A stretch of 64,000 bases of DNA from Qipengyuania proteolytica. GTDB lineage: Bacteria; Pseudomonadota; Alphaproteobacteria; Sphingomonadales; Sphingomonadaceae. The position numbers and the translations under genes were made by a program. The stretch lies in contig NZ_JAIGNN010000002.1 of the NCBI RefSeq assembly GCF_019711565.1, positions 969,685 through 1,033,684 on the forward strand. The letters are read 5' to 3'. Of this stretch, positions 61,307 to 64,000 are shown piece after piece; within the stretch, counting starts at the first letter, position 1, and each line of letters starts with the position of its first letter. Under the pieces are notes generated by a model, which ran no database searches, had not been told where the DNA came from, and was given only the letters and a program-made list of their open reading frames with translations.

Positions 61307-61668
61307 GCCACCTCACCGGCATCGATCACGTCCAGCTCGCCATGCCGCATGGCGGCGAACCGCATGCGCGCCTGTTCTGGGGCGATATCATGGGGCTCGA
61401 CGAAATCGCCAAGCCCGCCCACCTCGCGGTCAACGGCGGCTGCTGGTTCGAAGGTGACGGCATCGCGATCCACTGCGGGGTCGAGGATGGCTTCCTGCCC
61501 GCGCGCCGCGCGCATCCGGCGCTGCTGGTCAAAGACCTGCGTGCCCTGATCGCAAGGCTCGAACTGGCCGGCATCCCGTTCAAGCCGGGCAAGAAGCTGG
61601 ACGGCTACGTCCGCGGGGACATCGCCGACCCGTTCGGCAACCGCATCGAGCTGATGCAGCGCGTCTAG
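61303..61668 (+). CDS. VOC family protein
   Basis: The 121-residue vicinal oxygen chelate protein begins HLTGIDHVQLAMPHGGE and ends IADPFGNRIELMQRV. First-strand His (DHVQL) and the last-motif Glu (NRIELM) are present, plus a central His (AIHCGVED), so a metal site is possible. Its role is unknown. ATG overlaps the rsh stop, making it co-transcribed with rsh. Its TAG shares CTAG with the convergent gene. Confidence 0.8.
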   Translation: MSHLTGIDHVQLAMPHGGEPHARLFWGDIMGLDEIAKPAHLAVNGGCWFEGDGIAIHCGVEDGFLPARRAHPALLVKDLRALIARLELAGIPFKPGKKLDGYVRGDIADPFGNRIELMQRV

Positions 61669-62099
61669 ATCACCTGCTCGGTGAAGCGGGTCAGCTCTGC
61701 ACTGTGCCCGGCGACGGTCATCACCATCCAGTCGCCGTCCACCCGTATTGCTGGATCGCCGCGAGAGAAGCGGAAGTATAGTCTGTCGTAAGGTTGTTCG
61801 GCACAAGCCTGTAAGGTGCAGGACCGCATGCCTTCGTCGCTCGTCCCGCAATGATTGCAGCCGTCGTACCATTCGGACACTTCGCCCCAGTGGACGCGGA
61901 CCGAATAGCCGACGCGGGATACGTCGCGCCCGTCGATCCTCTCGAAACGCCAGAGCCCGTCTTCCTCCGGTGCCGCGATCATGTGCCAGAGCGTTTCTCC
62001 GCTGGGCGATACGAGGTCGATGACAACCGCCACCGTTGCGAGAGCCAGCCCGCATGCGGTTAGGATCGCGAGACCCTTGTGATGCTGCCCTCGCCTCAC
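61665..62099 (-). CDS. Membrane-anchored hypothetical protein
   Basis: The 144-residue product of unknown family has one N-terminal hydrophobic segment (LAILTACGLALATVAVVIDLV) that anchors it. The outer domain has four closely spaced cysteines (YDGCNHCGTSDEGMRSCTLQACAE), suggestive of two disulfides or a metal site. The GTG at 62099 overlaps the stop of the upstream DUF1905 gene (GTGA), so the two are translationally coupled. No function is proposed. Confidence 0.6.
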   Translation of the reverse strand: MRRGQHHKGLAILTACGLALATVAVVIDLVSPSGETLWHMIAAPEEDGLWRFERIDGRDVSRVGYSVRVHWGEVSEWYDGCNHCGTSDEGMRSCTLQACAEQPYDRLYFRFSRGDPAIRVDGDWMVMTVAGHSAELTRFTEQVI

Positions 62100-62410
62100 A
62101 GCAATTCGAGCTCGACATGGGCCAATTCGCTCGCCGCGAGTGCTTCCGCCTTCAACACCTTCTTGCCGACCAGCAGCCACCACTCGCCGGTCTTCGACGG
62201 AAACACGGAAGTCTTCCACCGCGTCTCGCCGACTTTCGCGATAACCTTGACCGAGCCGAACCCGCGCCTGCCGCCGAACTCGAGGCGGTGAAGGCGCTCG
62301 TGCATGGTAATCGCCTCGGCCGCATCGCCGCCGACGCTCACCACATGATAGACCGCCTTCCCGCCCTCCCAGCGCCGGATTTCGGCGGTGATTTGCAATC
62401 TTTCAGTCAT
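62096..62410 (-). CDS. DUF1905 domain protein
   Basis: The 104-residue protein matches DUF1905: RRWEGGKAVYHVVSV at the N-terminus, RRGFGSVKVIAKVGETRWKTS in the middle and a C-terminal LLVGKKVLKAE segment. DUF1905 domains form a small beta-barrel and are of unknown role. The probable start ATG at 62410 lies inside a repeat element at 62407-62485, so the upstream gene region may have been altered by that element. Confidence 0.75.
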   Translation of the reverse strand: MTERLQITAEIRRWEGGKAVYHVVSVGGDAAEAITMHERLHRLEFGGRRGFGSVKVIAKVGETRWKTSVFPSKTGEWWLLVGKKVLKAEALAASELAHVELELL

Positions 62411-62485
62411 TGCGAGGAGCGAAGCGATGAAGCAACCCAGCTTGCCACTCTGGGTTGCCGGGCACCCTTTGGGTGCTCGCAATGA
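62407..62485. repeat. REP-like palindromic repeat (ATTGCGAGGAGC...type)
   Basis: The element starts TCATTGCGAGGAGCGAAGCG and ends in the inverted copy CTCGCAATGA. Inside are two more hairpins, GCAACCCAG with CTGGGTTGC (62432-62458) and GCACCC with GGGTGC. This is the known, widely distributed CATTGCGAGGAGCGAAGCGA-type chromosomal repeat, present here once. It overlaps the start codon of the DUF1905 gene. Confidence 0.8.
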
Positions 62486-62495
62486 TGGATGTCGC

Positions 62496-63497
62496 TCACC
62501 CGCCCACGCGCCGCACGGGCACTGGGATATTGCAGATGTCCGCCCCGCCCGCCGGCACGATGAAGAAGGGGTCGCGCCGGTTGGCGCGCGCATCGGCATA
62601 ACGGGCGAAGGTCTCGCTCTCGGTCGAAAGGAACTCGAACGCGGGGCGTGTATCTTGGCCTACCGCTTCGCTACTTGAGGCCGGATCGGCTTCCGGCAAA
62701 TCGCTGGCGACACGGACCGAGAGGATCGGCGTGCGCTTGTCCGCCTCGTAGGCCGCATAAAAGCCGAGGTCACCGTGCCCGCGCGGCAGCGAGGACAGGT
62801 GCTCCATCCCCTCGATCACCCGCCCGACCAGCGCGATATTACGGTCGAGATGGCGCGGCGCATGGCCGATCACCGTGTAAAGTTCTGCACCCGAGCCCGT
62901 ATCCGGCGACATCCCGCGCCCGACCCCGACCATGCCGTAGCAATGAACGGGCCAATGTGAGTTCCCCTTAATGACCATCGGCCAACCCTTCAGAAATGCG
63001 CCCAATCCGTATGCGTCCAAGAACCTGTCGTCACGCGACGGATCGAGATCATTCCGTGTGCCAGACGACATCACCCTTGGCGCTTCGTATTCGCTCTCCT
63101 CCATTACCCTCAGACCCTCGGGCAGCGGCTTCGCTTCGCCCTCGGCTTCCGGATTGTCGTAATTGGGGTCGCCCCACTGGACGACGTAATTGTCCTGCAC
63201 CCGGTTGACCGTAATGTCGTCGTACCATCCCGCGCGGGCGAGTGTGCGGATGTTTTCAACCCATCCCTGGCTGAAGGGCGCGGGCATCAGTTGGATGACG
63301 ACTTCGCGGGCATTGCCCTGCGCATCGGGGGCCAGCGTCATCACCAGCAGGTCTTCCGCCGGGATCCTCACCCACTCCCCCGCCGGTGCCTCGGCAACGA
63401 TCTCGTTCGGAGAAGGCGCGCCCTGCGGCTCCTCCTGCGCGGACACGGGCAGAGCGAGCGCGAGGGCTGCGGCGAGCGAAATCAGCGGTCTGGTCAT
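62496..63497 (-). CDS. Cyclophilin-type peptidylprolyl isomerase-like exported protein
   Basis: The 333-residue protein has a Sec signal peptide (ALALALPVSAQEE) and a cyclophilin-like core. The usual F-H-R-V is replaced by VNRV in YDDITVNRVQDNYVVQWGDP, and Q-G-G-D by QWGD, while the arginine is kept. Activity as a prolyl isomerase is therefore doubtful, although the family is annotated so in sphingomonads. ATG 63497. It lies alone, preceded by a gap carrying a strong hairpin. Confidence 0.65.
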   Translation of the reverse strand: MTRPLISLAAALALALPVSAQEEPQGAPSPNEIVAEAPAGEWVRIPAEDLLVMTLAPDAQGNAREVVIQLMPAPFSQGWVENIRTLARAGWYDDITVNRVQDNYVVQWGDPNYDNPEAEGEAKPLPEGLRVMEESEYEAPRVMSSGTRNDLDPSRDDRFLDAYGLGAFLKGWPMVIKGNSHWPVHCYGMVGVGRGMSPDTGSGAELYTVIGHAPRHLDRNIALVGRVIEGMEHLSSLPRGHGDLGFYAAYEADKRTPILSVRVASDLPEADPASSSEAVGQDTRPAFEFLSTESETFARYADARANRRDPFFIVPAGGADICNIPVPVRRVGG

Positions 63498-63758
63498 GCG
63501 CGCGACGATGCCACGCCGCCGCTGAAAGGCAAGAGCACGCGAATCCGCCAACCCCATGAATCGAGAGCCCCTTCCCGCGCGTTTTCGAGGGCGGAAAGGG
63601 GCTTCGAGACGGTGTTCGCAGGGAATGCATATCCGCGCAGCACCGCCACTGGGACAATGTGTATCATCAAAATCGCAAAGAGAAATAGGCAACCGCCACT
63701 TCGGCTTGCGATTCCCACCTGCCACCGCTAGACGCGCGCGTTCCCGAACAGGGCATGC
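63498..63758. other. Intergenic gap with a long hairpin
   Basis: No gene is supported in this 261-base gap. A strong imperfect inverted repeat (TCGAGAGCCCCTTCCCGC at 63561-63578 against GCGGAAAGGGGCTTCGA at 63591-63607) could be a terminator, a leader stem for the minus-strand gene or a structural element. There is no T-run. Confidence 0.4.
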
Positions 63759-63849
63759 GGAGCAGTGGCCGAGTGGTCGAAGGCGCACGCCTGGAAAGTG
63801 TGTATACGGTAACCCCGTATCGAGGGTTCGAATCCCTCCTGCTCCGCCA
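63759..63849 (+). tRNA. tRNA-Ser (anticodon GGA)
   Basis: A class II tRNA beginning GGAGCAGTGGCCGAGTGG with a long variable arm. The anticodon loop, CTGGAAA, gives GGA. The acceptor stem closes at CTGCTCC with discriminator G and encoded CCA at 63847-63849. Serine tRNA genes are common integration sites for mobile elements. Confidence 0.95.
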
Positions 63850-63913
63850 CCGACCCCCAGCACTTGTCTCTGGCTTCAGGGCCGCTCGCAACTCGCGGAT
63901 AACAGGCAGGTTT

Positions 63914-64000
63914 TCACCGCCCAATCCGTAACGCCCGCATCATTCTTGCGGTCTCTGGGGCCGTTTCAGGGGCCGTTTGGGAGGCCCGTCTCTTGGCTTG
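63914..64000 (-). CDS. Possible C-terminal end of a gene cut by the window edge
   Basis: A frame open to the right edge on the minus strand ends at TGA 63914-63916 and gives 28 residues (ending ARMMRALRIGR). It lies next to tRNA-Ser, where an integrase gene would be expected, but there is nothing diagnostic in such a short piece and it may be chance. Confidence 0.2.
   Translation of the reverse strand, partial: QAKRRASQTAPETAPETARMMRALRIGR

Noticed and set aside
63667..63924. An 85-codon minus-strand frame over the tRNA-Ser gene
   Set aside because: Most of its sequence is the reverse complement of the tRNA (RRDSNPRYGVT), a well-known false protein.

Overview
The window is high-GC chromosomal DNA (roughly two thirds G+C by eye) from an alphaproteobacterium. 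It most resembles the order Sphingomonadales, family Erythrobacteraceae. The grounds are a beta-carotene type crtY-crtI-crtB cluster, a methionine synthase split into two genes under a SahR-type regulator, a long RelA/SpoT protein typical of sphingomonads, and very compact gene packing with many 4-base overlaps. No prophage, insertion sequence or CRISPR array is visible. Two tRNA genes, Gly(CCC) and Ser(GGA), both carry an encoded CCA.

Layout. 0-10 kb: the end of an outer-membrane protein gene (edge), a DUF2059-like exported protein, the carotenoid operon crtY-crtI-LOG-crtB, then a biotin-dependent acyl-CoA carboxylase whose two subunit genes flank an RTX calcium-binding protein gene. 9.8-19 kb: Bcr/CflA-type efflux pump, DNA polymerase IV, NUDIX hydrolase, 6-phosphogluconolactonase, Dps, a GDT1-like membrane protein, an SDR, an alpha/beta hydrolase, tRNA-Gly, a cysteine-synthase-like enzyme and a DUF819 membrane protein. 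19-28 kb: all five enzymes from isobutyryl-CoA to propionyl-CoA (valine catabolism), interleaved with small lipoproteins, a RidA and a VOC protein. The acyl-CoA carboxylase upstream could then take propionyl-CoA, though its substrate is not proven. 27.7-30.6 kb: an Nmad3-like nucleotide-modification-associated protein, a nucleotidyltransferase and a polysaccharide flippase.

30.6-43.3 kb, minus strand: the glycine cleavage operon gcvT-gcvH-gcvPA-gcvPB behind a tandem glycine riboswitch, a class-C beta-lactamase-fold lipoprotein, and the methyl-cycle operon sahR-metF-metH1-metH2-tauE behind a near-perfect SahR-like palindrome. Glycine cleavage supplies the methylene-THF that MetF and MetH use, so these two blocks are metabolically linked.

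43.3-59.2 kb: a sugar block. A GH3-family protein that appears to have lost its catalytic residues converges on an eight-gene minus-strand operon: sodium/sugar symporter, GH36 alpha-galactosidase, galT, galK, fused 5-oxoprolinase, DUF969, DUF979, DUF2891. Neighbouring genes overlap by 4 bases almost throughout. A GH42 beta-galactosidase is divergent from it. Joining Leloir galactose catabolism and 5-oxoproline salvage in one translationally coupled operon is the most unusual arrangement in the window. 59.2-64 kb: rsh (ppGpp synthetase/hydrolase), a VOC protein, two small coupled genes, a REP-like repeat, a cyclophilin-like exported protein and tRNA-Ser at the right edge.

All family assignments come from reading the translated sequence. 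No database search was run.
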